DNA of 17,521 nucleotides from Methanobacteriota archaeon (GTDB lineage: Archaea > Thermoplasmatota > Poseidoniia > Poseidoniales > Poseidoniaceae). The notes under the pieces are model-generated. The model made no database searches. It saw only the letters and a program-made list of their open reading frames with translations, and was not told the DNA's origin. A program made the position numbers and the translations under genes. Positions 8,908 to 16,312 of this stretch are shown in pieces (position 1 is the stretch's first letter; each line of letters opens with the position of its first letter). The DNA is taken from the NCBI GenBank assembly GCA_029979405.1, contig JAPOHM010000009.1, positions 1-17,521 of the forward strand, in the 5' to 3' direction.

Positions 8908-8918
8908 TGGGGGATAAT

Positions 8919-11549
8919 ATGCAGGGGGATGAAGAGGAATTCTTATCTCTCGAAGATGATGTTCAATCATCTAGTTCTAAGTCTGTAAAATCCCGTTCAA
9001 AAAGAGTATCAAAGGCTAAAGTCGTATCTGCAAAACCGACAAACACAACCACTGCGCTGGAAGCTGAACTAATCGATATGGAAGTCATCGGAGATTATGG
9101 AGGAACCCACAATCTTTGTTGGCCGATACAGGACATGGATTGTCCGGACTGTGCTTCAAAGGCGATGAATGCTCTGAACAGATTATCTCAAGTTAACAGT
9201 TCAGTAGTTAGCGCTACAGATGGAACCGTCGCTGTCGAAATTGATTTTGAAAAGGGAAATGTATCGGAAGCTTCAGCGATTTTACGCTCACTTGGAAACG
9301 CTCCAGATTTGCCATTTTTTATGGTTTCAGGGGTACAAACCTCTGCCATTGCAACAAGGCATAATGTTCCAATTAAGAGTCTTCCAAGGGTATTCCGAAG
9401 ACAACCCGGGATTCTAGATTGTGAGATTGACAAGGACAACAATATCTTACTTCAGATAGCTCCCGATCTGCCCCAAGACCTAGATTCGGTAATGAAAAAG
9501 TCGTTGAGACACACTTTGGGTTCAGATTATGATTTAATCCCGGCAACTAACTCCAGATTGACCAGTGGACAATGGAGGATGATTGGTTCAGGAATAGCCT
9601 TCATTATGCTGATAACATTAATTATCGCTGAAAGATTAACTGAGAACCCGTATGTGTTTGGAACAATCGGCATATTAGGTGTTTTAATCGGAGGGGTGAA
9701 GATGTTCAAAGAAGCGTATGCCTCAATTCAAAATCGGCAGTTAGGGTTCCAGGTTTTGACATCGCTAGCGGTAATAGGGGCATCTTACCTGCAGGCTTGG
9801 GAAGAAGCGTTGTTGGTAATTATTCTCGTATCTTGGACAGAACACATGGAAAGTGAAGCCCTGATAAAGGCAAGGGAAGCCATGCAGGGAGGGCTTGACA
9901 GAATTCCAAAGACCGCTAGACGAGTCCCCAAAAGAACAATTTCTGGAGTGGGAAAAATTTCAATGCCACTTCAAATGGCACCTACATCAACTTCGGTTAC
10001 TAATACGGAAGAAGTCCCAATTGGTCTTATTGTAAAGGGCGACCATATTGAGATTAGAAGTGGAGAATTAATACCCGCTGATGGAATAGTAATCTCTGGA
10101 AAAGGTTCGGTCAACAAAGCTCCACTTACAGGAGAATCTGTTCCAGTTGATGTCTTACAGGGAGATGAACTTCAGGCCGGTTTGACCTTATCGAGGGGTC
10201 CGGTTACCGTCGAAGTCACAGCGGTGGGAGATGATACAAGATTGTCTGGATTAATCGACAAGGTGCATTCGTTCAAAGACCAACCAACAAGACTCCAAGG
10301 AATGCTTGAAAATTTCACGGCTCTTTGGGTCCCAGTGGTCCTTATCGGGGCAATCTTTGCTTGGATGCTACAACCCGGATCTGATTGGAAAATAATTCTC
10401 TTGTTGTGGGTTGTAGCTTGTCCATGTGCACTTCTTCTCGCTTCTCCAGTTCCACATGCAGCAAGCCTTTCTCAAGCCTCAAAGTCAGGTGCAATCGCGC
10501 GCGGTGGCGACGTGATGGAAGCGCTTGCTAAGGTGAATCTTGCACTCTTAGATAAGACAGGAACTCTTACTTCTGGTAAGCCAAGAGTGGGTCAAATAAC
10601 TCTCTCTAAAGGTAGGAGAAGAGATTCAGCAATCGCTTTAGCTGCCGGTTTAGAAGTCTCTTCAAATCATCCTTATGCTCAGGCAATCGTTGATTTTGCA
10701 GAATCAGAGAAAATCAGCCCGACAAATGTCTCTCAGATTTCAGACGGCGAAGACGGTGTATACGGGAAGGTTTCAAGTAGCCAAGTGAGTTTTGTTAGAG
10801 CTCACCCCTCTAAGTTAGAAGGTCCTTTGCGCAAAGCGCTAGAAGAAGCATTGTCAGAGGGGCATGGTGCAAGTTTGTTGATGAAGGATGACAAACCAGT
10901 TGCCTTATTCACATTCATTCATGACGATTTACGAGATGGTACCGATGAATTGGTAAAATCACTTCTGTCTATGGGAGTAAATGTTGAAATTATCTCTGGC
11001 GATAACCAAGATGCAGTTAATGCACTGGCTGAAAATATCGGATTATCAAAAAATAACGCACACGGTGAAATGACTCCAGAAGAAAAGGTAAACTGGGTGC
11101 AAAAACGGTCAGAGAAATACATCACAATGATGGTTGGAGATGGATTCAATGATGCGGCAGCTATGGCTGCTTCCGATGTGGGTATCGCAATAGGGACTGG
11201 AGAATCTGCAAACCTCGAGGCTGCAGATGTTCTCATTCCGGGAGACGACCCAAGACTAATCGCTGAATTAATCAGACTCGCAAAGAAAACAAAATCAGTG
11301 CTCGTATGGAATATTGCTTATTCGGTAGCAGTAACTTTGGTTCTGGTTTATCTGGTGCTGACTGGAATCAATGATAACTTGGCAGTTGGAGTATTAGTTC
11401 ACGAATTGAGCGTAATTGGAGTAATTATCAACGGAGCGAGATTGTCGGGTAGCGGTGGAACCGTAAAATTGATTTCTGAAATCGGCAAATCAATTTGGAC
11501 TGGAACAGTTGATTCATTTAAGGCTCTCAGAGCGAATTTAACAGCCTGA
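8919..11549 (+). CDS. P1B-type heavy-metal-translocating ATPase (Zn/Cd-like)
   Basis: This 876-residue ion pump exports a transition metal using ATP. A Ser/Lys-rich leader precedes an HMA metal-binding domain with Cys75-Pro-Asp-Cys78. A second HMA-like fold at about 130-205 lacks CxxC. Membrane helices lie at about 220-240, 245-265, 275-310, 465-510 and two near the C-terminus. The transport motif CPC is at 501-503, TGES of the actuator at 404-407, phosphorylated Asp545 in DKTGT, His584-Pro585 in the nucleotide domain, and GDGFND at 740-745. The VNKAPLTGES context and CPC resemble Zn/Cd (P1B-2) pumps. The last helix carries His828-Glu829-Leu instead of the usual P1B-2 Asp, closer to the HEG of P1B-4 pumps, so metal choice is open. 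The actuator loop between KTAR (331-334) and the next GD is roughly 20 residues longer than usual. A winged-helix regulator gene lies 56 bases downstream. Confidence 0.93.
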   Translation: MQGDEEEFLSLEDDVQSSSSKSVKSRSKRVSKAKVVSAKPTNTTTALEAELIDMEVIGDYGGTHNLCWPIQDMDCPDCASKAMNALNRLSQVNSSVVSATDGTVAVEIDFEKGNVSEASAILRSLGNAPDLPFFMVSGVQTSAIATRHNVPIKSLPRVFRRQPGILDCEIDKDNNILLQIAPDLPQDLDSVMKKSLRHTLGSDYDLIPATNSRLTSGQWRMIGSGIAFIMLITLIIAERLTENPYVFGTIGILGVLIGGVKMFKEAYASIQNRQLGFQVLTSLAVIGASYLQAWEEALLVIILVSWTEHMESEALIKAREAMQGGLDRIPKTARRVPKRTISGVGKISMPLQMAPTSTSVTNTEEVPIGLIVKGDHIEIRSGELIPADGIVISGKGSVNKAPLTGESVPVDVLQGDELQAGLTLSRGPVTVEVTAVGDDTRLSGLIDKVHSFKDQPTRLQGMLENFTALWVPVVLIGAIFAWMLQPGSDWKIILLLWVVACPCALLLASPVPHAASLSQASKSGAIARGGDVMEALAKVNLALLDKTGTLTSGKPRVGQITLSKGRRRDSAIALAAGLEVSSNHPYAQAIVDFAESEKISPTNVSQISDGEDGVYGKVSSSQVSFVRAHPSKLEGPLRKALEEALSEGHGASLLMKDDKPVALFTFIHDDLRDGTDELVKSLLSMGVNVEIISGDNQDAVNALAENIGLSKNNAHGEMTPEEKVNWVQKRSEKYITMMVGDGFNDAAAMAASDVGIAIGTGESANLEAADVLIPGDDPRLIAELIRLAKKTKSVLVWNIAYSVAVTLVLVYLVLTGINDNLAVGVLVHELSVIGVIINGARLSGSGGTVKLISEIGKSIWTGTVDSFKALRANLTA

Positions 11550-11551
11550 AT

Positions 11552-11587
11552 AAACGCTACCTTCAAACCTCATGAACTGTAGCGTTT
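11552..11587. repeat. Perfect 9-bp inverted repeat upstream of the regulator gene
   Basis: AAACGCTAC (11552-11560) and GTAGCGTTT (11579-11587) are exact reverse complements separated by 18 bases. The element lies between the ATPase stop (11549) and the regulator's ribosome binding site (GGTGA, 11594-11598). No T-run follows, so it is unlike a typical archaeal terminator. It could be an operator for the adjacent winged-helix protein or a leader hairpin. Arm centres are 27 bp apart. Confidence 0.6.
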
Positions 11588-11605
11588 GCCAACGGTGACG
11601 AAGCA

Positions 11606-12025
11606 ATGGCAAGGATTCATGCGGACCCTGTAAGTACTTCTCTAATGCACCCACCCCGCCGTGCATTGTATGTTGCACTTCTTGAAGCTGATGAATATAC
11701 CACCGTTCAATTACAGAAAATCGTTGGAGTGGACAGGTACAATTTGTATCACCATCTAAGAAAATTAGAGGGCCTTGGCCTAGTCATGAATCACAGAGAT
11801 GAAGGTCGAACACGATGGTGGTGCGTAATTGAAAGGGTACCACTTCCAAACGATGGTTCGGAAACGGCGGGAGACAATACCTTGGCTATAATCAGCCTTT
11901 CAAATCCAAGAGTTCAGGCGGCAGCTAGAACTATGCTCAAGGAGTTATCACAATTATCTGGTAATCCGATCGATTTAGATTCAGCAACCTTGATCAATCT
12001 ATCAATCAAGGGAAGGAAAAGTTGA
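11606..12025 (+). CDS. ArsR-like winged-helix transcriptional regulator
   Basis: This 139-residue DNA-binding protein has a winged helix-turn-helix at about residues 17-78. It contains PPRRALYVALLEADEYTT, a recognition-helix region VDRYNLYHHLRKLEGLGLV, and a wing at HRDEGRTRWWCVIE. The pattern of helix, YHHLRKLE and a charged wing is typical of ArsR-like regulators in archaea. The only cysteine is Cys73, so the cysteine-pair metal sites of classic ArsR/SmtB sensors are absent. The C-terminal 60 residues are helical and may dimerise or bind a ligand. GGTGA lies 7 bases before the ATG. The nearby inverted repeat (11552-11587) suggests autoregulation, and the upstream ATPase is a possible target, but both are inferences. 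Confidence 0.8.
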   Translation: MARIHADPVSTSLMHPPRRALYVALLEADEYTTVQLQKIVGVDRYNLYHHLRKLEGLGLVMNHRDEGRTRWWCVIERVPLPNDGSETAGDNTLAIISLSNPRVQAAARTMLKELSQLSGNPIDLDSATLINLSIKGRKS

Positions 12026-12044
12026 GTGAAATTCAGGTGAAGAT

Positions 12045-12443
12045 ATGTCTGATGAAGATATTCCAGGTGTCGAATCGAGAATAGACACACCCGACCTTTC
12101 TTGCCCGAGATGCAAGAACCTGCTCCCAAGCGGTCTTGGTGAGATAACGTGTCTAATGTGCAAGGCAGAGGTCAAGGTCGAACACGAGGGTACTAGAAAA
12201 CTTTGGAGAGAAGAAAAAATTAGTTGTCCTTCATGTTCAAAGGTGCTGGTCTGTGGTGTTGACAAAAGACCTGCAAACCTTCAATGTTCATCTTGTAGTG
12301 TACACTTCGTACTCAATCCTAATAGGCCAAAAGTCGAGATTGCATGTCCGTCTTGTGAGAGAAAATTGAGAATGAATAAGCGTCCAGGTGAAAGGGAAAT
12401 TTTGTGCCCTGCGTGTGAAGCAGAATTCAAGATTAAATTCTGA
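12045..12443 (+). CDS. Triple zinc-ribbon protein of unknown function
   Basis: This 132-residue protein has three zinc-ribbon units, each with two CxxC knuckles: Cys20/23 with Cys36/39, Cys61/64 with Cys81/84, and Cys101/104 with Cys121/124. Four of the six knuckles have the form CPxC. The units share a pattern in which the second knuckle is followed by a hydrophobic beta strand (AEVKVE, VHFVL, AEFKIKF), so the gene looks like an internal triplication of one ribbon module. It has no signal peptide or helix spanning a membrane. Ribosome binding site GGTGA (12036-12040) lies just before the ATG, 19 bases after the regulator stop, so the two are probably co-transcribed. Nucleic-acid binding, protein binding or metal buffering are all possible; the first two are usual for such ribbons. 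Confidence 0.82.
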   Translation: MSDEDIPGVESRIDTPDLSCPRCKNLLPSGLGEITCLMCKAEVKVEHEGTRKLWREEKISCPSCSKVLVCGVDKRPANLQCSSCSVHFVLNPNRPKVEIACPSCERKLRMNKRPGEREILCPACEAEFKIKF

Positions 12444-12446
12444 GGT
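12442..12446 (+). promoter_or_regulatory. Ribosome binding site overlapping the upstream stop codon
   Basis: GAGGT begins inside the TGA of the zinc-ribbon gene (12441-12443) and lies 6 bases before ATG 12453. This suggests coupled translation of the two genes and fixes the start of the lipid enzyme. A run of six T between the motif and the ATG is notable but is unlikely to be a terminator here. Confidence 0.55.
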
Positions 12447-12452
12447 TTTTTC

Positions 12453-13343
12453 ATGAAGTCAACTTTCCGATTGATGGGAGTTGCCGATTACATAACAATT
12501 GCAAACGGTCTTCTTGGTACGTTGGCAATTCTATTTTTGATGCTTGCAGTGGAGGACATGTCACAACCATGGTTTTCAGGAGGTGTAAAAGCTGATTACA
12601 TTTGGGCGGCCATGCTCTGCATTTTCCTTTCAGGTATAGGGGATATCATCGATGGCCCGGTAGCTAGAAGATATTCAAAACGTCAACTTTTAGGAGGTTC
12701 TCTTGACATTATGTCAGATTGTATTTCATTTTGCGTAGCACCTGCTTTGATGATTTTCACAATGTTCAGCAGATGGGGTGAAGCAAGCCCAATCTGGACG
12801 ATTAGTCTTGCAATTGCGTGTTGTTGGATGATTGCGTGTGGTATGCTACGGTTGGCGAGGTTCCAACATGATGAAGGAGGAAATCTACCTTATTTCCATG
12901 GCTTGTCATCGCCTGCAAATGCCCTGTTATTGATTTCAGCAGCCGGTTTGATTTGGATGCAACCTTCATCGGGAATTGGTCCAGACCTTTCTGAGTGGAA
13001 TTGTAACATTTGCTTTGGAGAAGGAAAGAAGCCTTACCTTGATTTCATTATTTTCCCGTTACTAATCATAAGTGGCGGTTTGATGATTTCAGATCGAAAA
13101 ATGTCTAAATTAAAGCACGGAATACCCTTGAAATTATCCATTCTTCAAATGCTATCGTTATTACTTGCAATTTTAATCTCTCTTTCGGTTACCCAAAAGG
13201 GAGATTATGGAATAGATTCAATCGATAATTCTGTTAATTCAATAATTTTTCTTTTGTTTTGCAATTCACTGATTTTGAATCTGGTTTACATCATTGGCGG
13301 TCCTAGATTAATCGGTCCAGTTAGCAATTCGAGCGAAGAGTAA
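12453..13343 (+). CDS. pssA: CDP-alcohol phosphatidyltransferase, probable archaetidylserine synthase
   Basis: This 296-residue membrane enzyme swaps CMP on a CDP-activated lipid for an alcohol, in archaea usually joining L-serine to CDP-archaeol. The complete family signature is present: Asp64-x2-Asp67-Gly68-x2-Ala71-Arg72-x8-Gly81-x3-Asp85-x3-Asp89, which holds the divalent metals and the CDP group. Around it are helices at about 12-33, 48-63, 90-105 and 115-135, with further helices to the C-terminus. A RLARF segment followed by YFHGLSSPANA is close to the conserved RLARFN...F.GLP.P.A stretch of serine-specific (PssA) enzymes, which favours serine over inositol or glycerol phosphate. A loop with CNIC near residue 185 is unusual. 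It lies 9 bases after the zinc-ribbon gene. Confidence 0.85.
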   Translation: MKSTFRLMGVADYITIANGLLGTLAILFLMLAVEDMSQPWFSGGVKADYIWAAMLCIFLSGIGDIIDGPVARRYSKRQLLGGSLDIMSDCISFCVAPALMIFTMFSRWGEASPIWTISLAIACCWMIACGMLRLARFQHDEGGNLPYFHGLSSPANALLLISAAGLIWMQPSSGIGPDLSEWNCNICFGEGKKPYLDFIIFPLLIISGGLMISDRKMSKLKHGIPLKLSILQMLSLLLAILISLSVTQKGDYGIDSIDNSVNSIIFLLFCNSLILNLVYIIGGPRLIGPVSNSSEE

Positions 13344-13364
13344 ATCGGCACTGATTATTTGTCG

Positions 13365-13371
13365 TATAAAT
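13365..13371 (+). promoter_or_regulatory. TATA box upstream of the coiled-coil protein gene
   Basis: TATAAAT lies 75 bases before ATG 13447 in the 103-base spacer after the lipid-enzyme stop. It predicts a start site near 13395 and a leader of about 50 bases. A second AT-rich stretch, ATTATTTAT at 13387-13395, is a weaker alternative that would give a shorter leader. Confidence 0.5.
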
Positions 13372-13446
13372 CGCCTCGCGACACCCATTATTTATCGCGC
13401 CCCTTATCTATCATGAGAAGTCCATTGCAATCCGGATGGGGATCCT

Positions 13447-16242
13447 ATGAGCACGAGCGACAGCAAGTCAGGTAATGACACAGGCCTTCGGGATGAGGGC
13501 AGACACAGCAAAACAGCTCTATCCTCACTGCGTGCTCAGTTTACGTCCACTCCTTCCCCATCGCTGGACCAAACCATGATGCAGAGTGCGAGGTTCAGGG
13601 AAGAAGAAAAGATTAGAGCAAACCTAAGACGAGAAAGCAAACTTCGGAAAGAAGCACTGGTCGAGAGAATTGCGATTATGCAAGAGAACATGGCAACCGA
13701 TATTTCAAGACAACATGAAATGTCACTTGGAGCTTTTGAAAGGGATTTGAGAACTCAGATAGAAGAGGAAATCTCGCAATTAGAATCTGAATCATTGACC
13801 AGAGAGGAAATTCGTCTAAGGGAGATGCATGAGAAGCGTTTGGAAAGGGAGATTGAAGCGCTTCAGGACACACTTGAGATTGAAAAATCACGGCGCTTGG
13901 AGGAACACAAAACAACGATTATTTCTCAACTTGAGAGCCAACTTTCTGATGAACACCGCAATCGCCTATCGTTCCAGAAAGAAAGGCTTGAAATCGAATT
14001 CAGCAAATCGTTACAGAAGAAGATTCAGGAATTAGAAGATACCATCAGGTTAGAAATGGAATCGAGATTCAAAGAGATGGAATCAAGAGAAGTAGCCCGT
14101 CTTGAAGAGATTCAAACCCAAAAATTAGCAGAAAGAGAAGAATCTTTGCGCAGGGGAATACGTGCAAGATTGGAACAGCAACTGAAACTCAGACTAAAAC
14201 AAAGAGAAGCTACTATGAGGGCTGAATACGAAAGACGCAGTCTTCGTTTGGAGGAAGACATCGCGGCTTCGATTCAAGATGAACTTGAGACAAGACTTTC
14301 TGCGGAAACAAGAGACCTCGAAGAGAAACTTCGGCAAGATGTTGAACTTGCAGTTACTAAGCGAAAAGAGGAACTGCGTGCAGAGGTCCAAAAACAGATG
14401 GAATCAAAATACGCAGAAAAACTCGTTGAAAGGAAGAATAGATTACGAGACAAATATGACATCACATTCACTAAAGCAGTTGACGATATTTCCAGATCTC
14501 TTGAATCTGAGATTGAGGCTGAATTAGAAGCAAGACTGGATAGAGAATTCCAATCCTACAGAAATTCACGAGAATCGGAAATCCAAAACAAACTTGCAAG
14601 ATTCAGGTATGAAAGAGAAGCCGAGTTACACGACCAGTTGAACAAGCGTTACGACGCTAAGAAAGAAGATTGGTCAGAAAGGTTAGAATTGGAATTCCAG
14701 GCACGAGAAGCAGCTGCAAGGAAGGCCATAATGTCTGAAATTGATGCAAGGCTACGTAATGAAAGAATCACTCATGAAACCGACCTCGACTTACTGAAAG
14801 AAGAGACCGTGTTGGAATTAGAAGCAGAAATGGAAGAAAGACTTGCAGAATTCCGTTCGAAGAAGGAAGAAGAAGTCGCAACTCAGTTGGAGAGACAGCT
14901 CGACAAGAGAGAAGAGATTATGCGCAACAAGGCTCTGATAGAGGTCAGAAAGAGAGAAGCAAATATCCGAGCAGAAATCGAGGCTCAATTAGGAGTAAAG
15001 AGAGCAGAAATCAGAGATCGCTTGTCATCATTAACCAAACAAATGGATGACTTCAAGATAATGGCCGAGCAAAAGATGCGCGAGACCATTGAAGGCAAGG
15101 TCCAATCAGAAATCGATGCGGATGAAGCAAGACTTGCTCAACAACAGGATGAGTTTGATAACTTGAAATCCCAAGATAACAGAGCAGAAAAGCGCCAATC
15201 TTGGTTACAAGCGATTTCCGGACAGGCAACTCAGTCTCCAGAACAAATGGAAACCGACCCGAGTGCAATGGGAGCAAGGCCTGGCCTATTAGGTTCGTCA
15301 GCTGGTCGCCCAATGCGTGGCGCCCTCGCTCAAGCAGCGGCTCAACACACACCTTCGATGGGACTTGCAGGAATGAGGGCTCCTCAATCTTCGGCTAAAT
15401 CACTCAGCGGAACAACTCCGCTTGTCAAGCCGGTTAAGGCACCACTTGGAGGTCCCGTAATTCCAGAATCAGCCTTACCAAAACCAATCGCGCCTAAGAT
15501 GGTAAGACAACCTATACAACCTGTTGTTCCTGATACAGATTCGGAACCACCAGTTGCTGAAGGAACAATCGCACCTTCGGTTGTGAAGATGCCATCCCTA
15601 ACCCCTCCTTCGCTAGCTCCGAAAGTCGAGGAAGTACAACCTGAACCAGTCACTGTAAAGGCACCTGTTGTAACTGCTCCAAAGCTGGATATTTCTGGAA
15701 TTTCTCCGGTGTTAGAAACTGAGGAAGAGCCAGAAATAGTGGAAATCCCGGAACCAGAGATTGAATCCATGGATGACCTTCTAGAGGAAGACTTAGAGGA
15801 AATCGAGGATCTCGATGTAGTTGAAGTAGAGCCTCAGGTTCAAGAGATTGAACCACAACCAGTAACAACAACTCTAACCCCAATTAAGAAATTAATTGTG
15901 AAGGAAGTTGAAAAGCCACTTGAAGCAGAACCAGAAGTAACGACTCCTGAAGTAGAGGAAGTTCAATCTGCTCCAGAGGTAGTAGTCCCCGTTGTTGAAG
16001 ATGTCCAAGTTACTACAGAGGTAGTTATTCCAGAGATAGAAGATGTTCAAGCAGAGCCTGAAAATTTGCCAGTTCTGAAACCTGTTAAACTAACAAAATT
16101 ACAACCGGTAAAGCGTGGAGGTCCACCAAGTTCAGCTCCTAGTCAAAAGCCGACTGTAAAACTACAACCAAAGGTTGCTACGTTAACCCCTATTAAGACC
16201 CTTAAACCGGTCACGGAAGTCGATGAGCAAACAGATGAATGA
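13447..16242 (+). CDS. Long coiled-coil protein with 19-residue repeat and Pro-rich acidic tail
   Basis: I do not recognise this 931-residue protein. Residues 1-45 are polar and Ser/Thr-rich. Residues 45-580 form an almost uninterrupted Arg/Glu/Leu-rich helix without prolines or cysteines. Between about 67 and 370 the core positions recur every 19 residues; later units are of 15, 19 and 11 residues. Residues 580-931 are a disordered-looking tail: a Gly/Ala/Met stretch, then Pro/Val/Lys segments, an acidic block (about 755-800), three 14-residue repeats (830-871) and a basic end containing LTPIK and LKPV motifs. There is no signal peptide, membrane helix, Walker motif or SMC head, so it is probably cytoplasmic and structural. 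The ATG at 13447 follows GGGGATC, a weak ribosome binding site. A TATA box at 13365 suggests its own promoter. Cytoskeletal, nucleoid or envelope-tethering roles are all conceivable. Confidence 0.88.
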   Translation: MSTSDSKSGNDTGLRDEGRHSKTALSSLRAQFTSTPSPSLDQTMMQSARFREEEKIRANLRRESKLRKEALVERIAIMQENMATDISRQHEMSLGAFERDLRTQIEEEISQLESESLTREEIRLREMHEKRLEREIEALQDTLEIEKSRRLEEHKTTIISQLESQLSDEHRNRLSFQKERLEIEFSKSLQKKIQELEDTIRLEMESRFKEMESREVARLEEIQTQKLAEREESLRRGIRARLEQQLKLRLKQREATMRAEYERRSLRLEEDIAASIQDELETRLSAETRDLEEKLRQDVELAVTKRKEELRAEVQKQMESKYAEKLVERKNRLRDKYDITFTKAVDDISRSLESEIEAELEARLDREFQSYRNSRESEIQNKLARFRYEREAELHDQLNKRYDAKKEDWSERLELEFQAREAAARKAIMSEIDARLRNERITHETDLDLLKEETVLELEAEMEERLAEFRSKKEEEVATQLERQLDKREEIMRNKALIEVRKREANIRAEIEAQLGVKRAEIRDRLSSLTKQMDDFKIMAEQKMRETIEGKVQSEIDADEARLAQQQDEFDNLKSQDNRAEKRQSWLQAISGQATQSPEQMETDPSAMGARPGLLGSSAGRPMRGALAQAAAQHTPSMGLAGMRAPQSSAKSLSGTTPLVKPVKAPLGGPVIPESALPKPIAPKMVRQPIQPVVPDTDSEPPVAEGTIAPSVVKMPSLTPPSLAPKVEEVQPEPVTVKAPVVTAPKLDISGISPVLETEEEPEIVEIPEPEIESMDDLLEEDLEEIEDLDVVEVEPQVQEIEPQPVTTTLTPIKKLIVKEVEKPLEAEPEVTTPEVEEVQSAPEVVVPVVEDVQVTTEVVIPEIEDVQAEPENLPVLKPVKLTKLQPVKRGGPPSSAPSQKPTVKLQPKVATLTPIKTLKPVTEVDEQTDE
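13645..14556 (+). repeat. Nonadecad (19-residue, 57-base) coiled-coil repeat, about 16 units
   Basis: Dividing residues 67-370 into blocks of 19 places a hydrophobic residue at block position 0 in 15 of 16 units (I86, I105, L124, L143, L162, L181, I200, L219, I238, M257, I276, L295, V314, L333, L352; residue 67 is Arg). Further hydrophobics favour positions 4, 8, 11/12 and 15, as in the unit LEIEFSKSLQKKIQELEDT. This was counted by hand. The repeat is at the protein pattern level; base identity between units is low. Confidence 0.75.
15934..16059 (+). repeat. Three 14-residue (42-base) repeats in the acidic tail
   Basis: The units EVTTPEVEEVQSAP, EVVVPVVEDVQVTT and EVVIPEIEDVQAEP lie head to tail at residues 830-871. 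Shared positions are E-V-x-x-P-x-(V/I)-E-(E/D)-V-Q. A related VEEVQPEP occurs earlier in the tail. They could be tandem short linear motifs for a binding partner or simple low-complexity expansion. Confidence 0.7.
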
Positions 16243-16256
16243 TTATTCTTCAGACA

Positions 16257-16264
16257 TTTAAAAG
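16257..16264 (+). promoter_or_regulatory. TATA-like element before the propeller protein gene
   Basis: TTTAAAAG lies 49 bases before ATG 16313, within the 70-base spacer after the coiled-coil gene. It predicts a leader of about 20-30 bases. No strong ribosome binding site is seen before the ATG. Confidence 0.4.
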
Positions 16265-16312
16265 ATTCAGTATGCCGAGCGTTTCATAGGTAACATATGT
16301 CACGGGCATCTC

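Noticed and set aside
8907..8918. TTG start four codons upstream for the metal ATPase
   Set aside because: The TTG overlaps the GGTGAT ribosome binding site, while ATG 8919 is well placed after it.
11606..12025. Metal-sensing ArsR/SmtB identity for the regulator
   Set aside because: It has a single cysteine and no His/Asp/Cys cluster in the recognition or C-terminal helices, so only the general winged-helix class is supported.
13413..13475. A 20-codon open frame (ATG 13413) overlapping the start of the coiled-coil gene, a possible leader peptide
   Set aside because: No ribosome binding site precedes it, and overlap by such a short frame is expected by chance.
13447..15190. SMC, Rad50 or myosin-like identity for the long helix protein
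   Set aside because: There are no Walker A/B or signature motifs at either end and no hinge domain; the helix is flanked only by disordered-looking sequence.
15384..15770. A 128-codon minus-strand open frame rich in Gly, Ser and Thr
   Set aside because: It is antisense to the Pro/Val/Glu-rich tail of the coiled-coil protein; the biased codons of that tail remove stops on the other strand.
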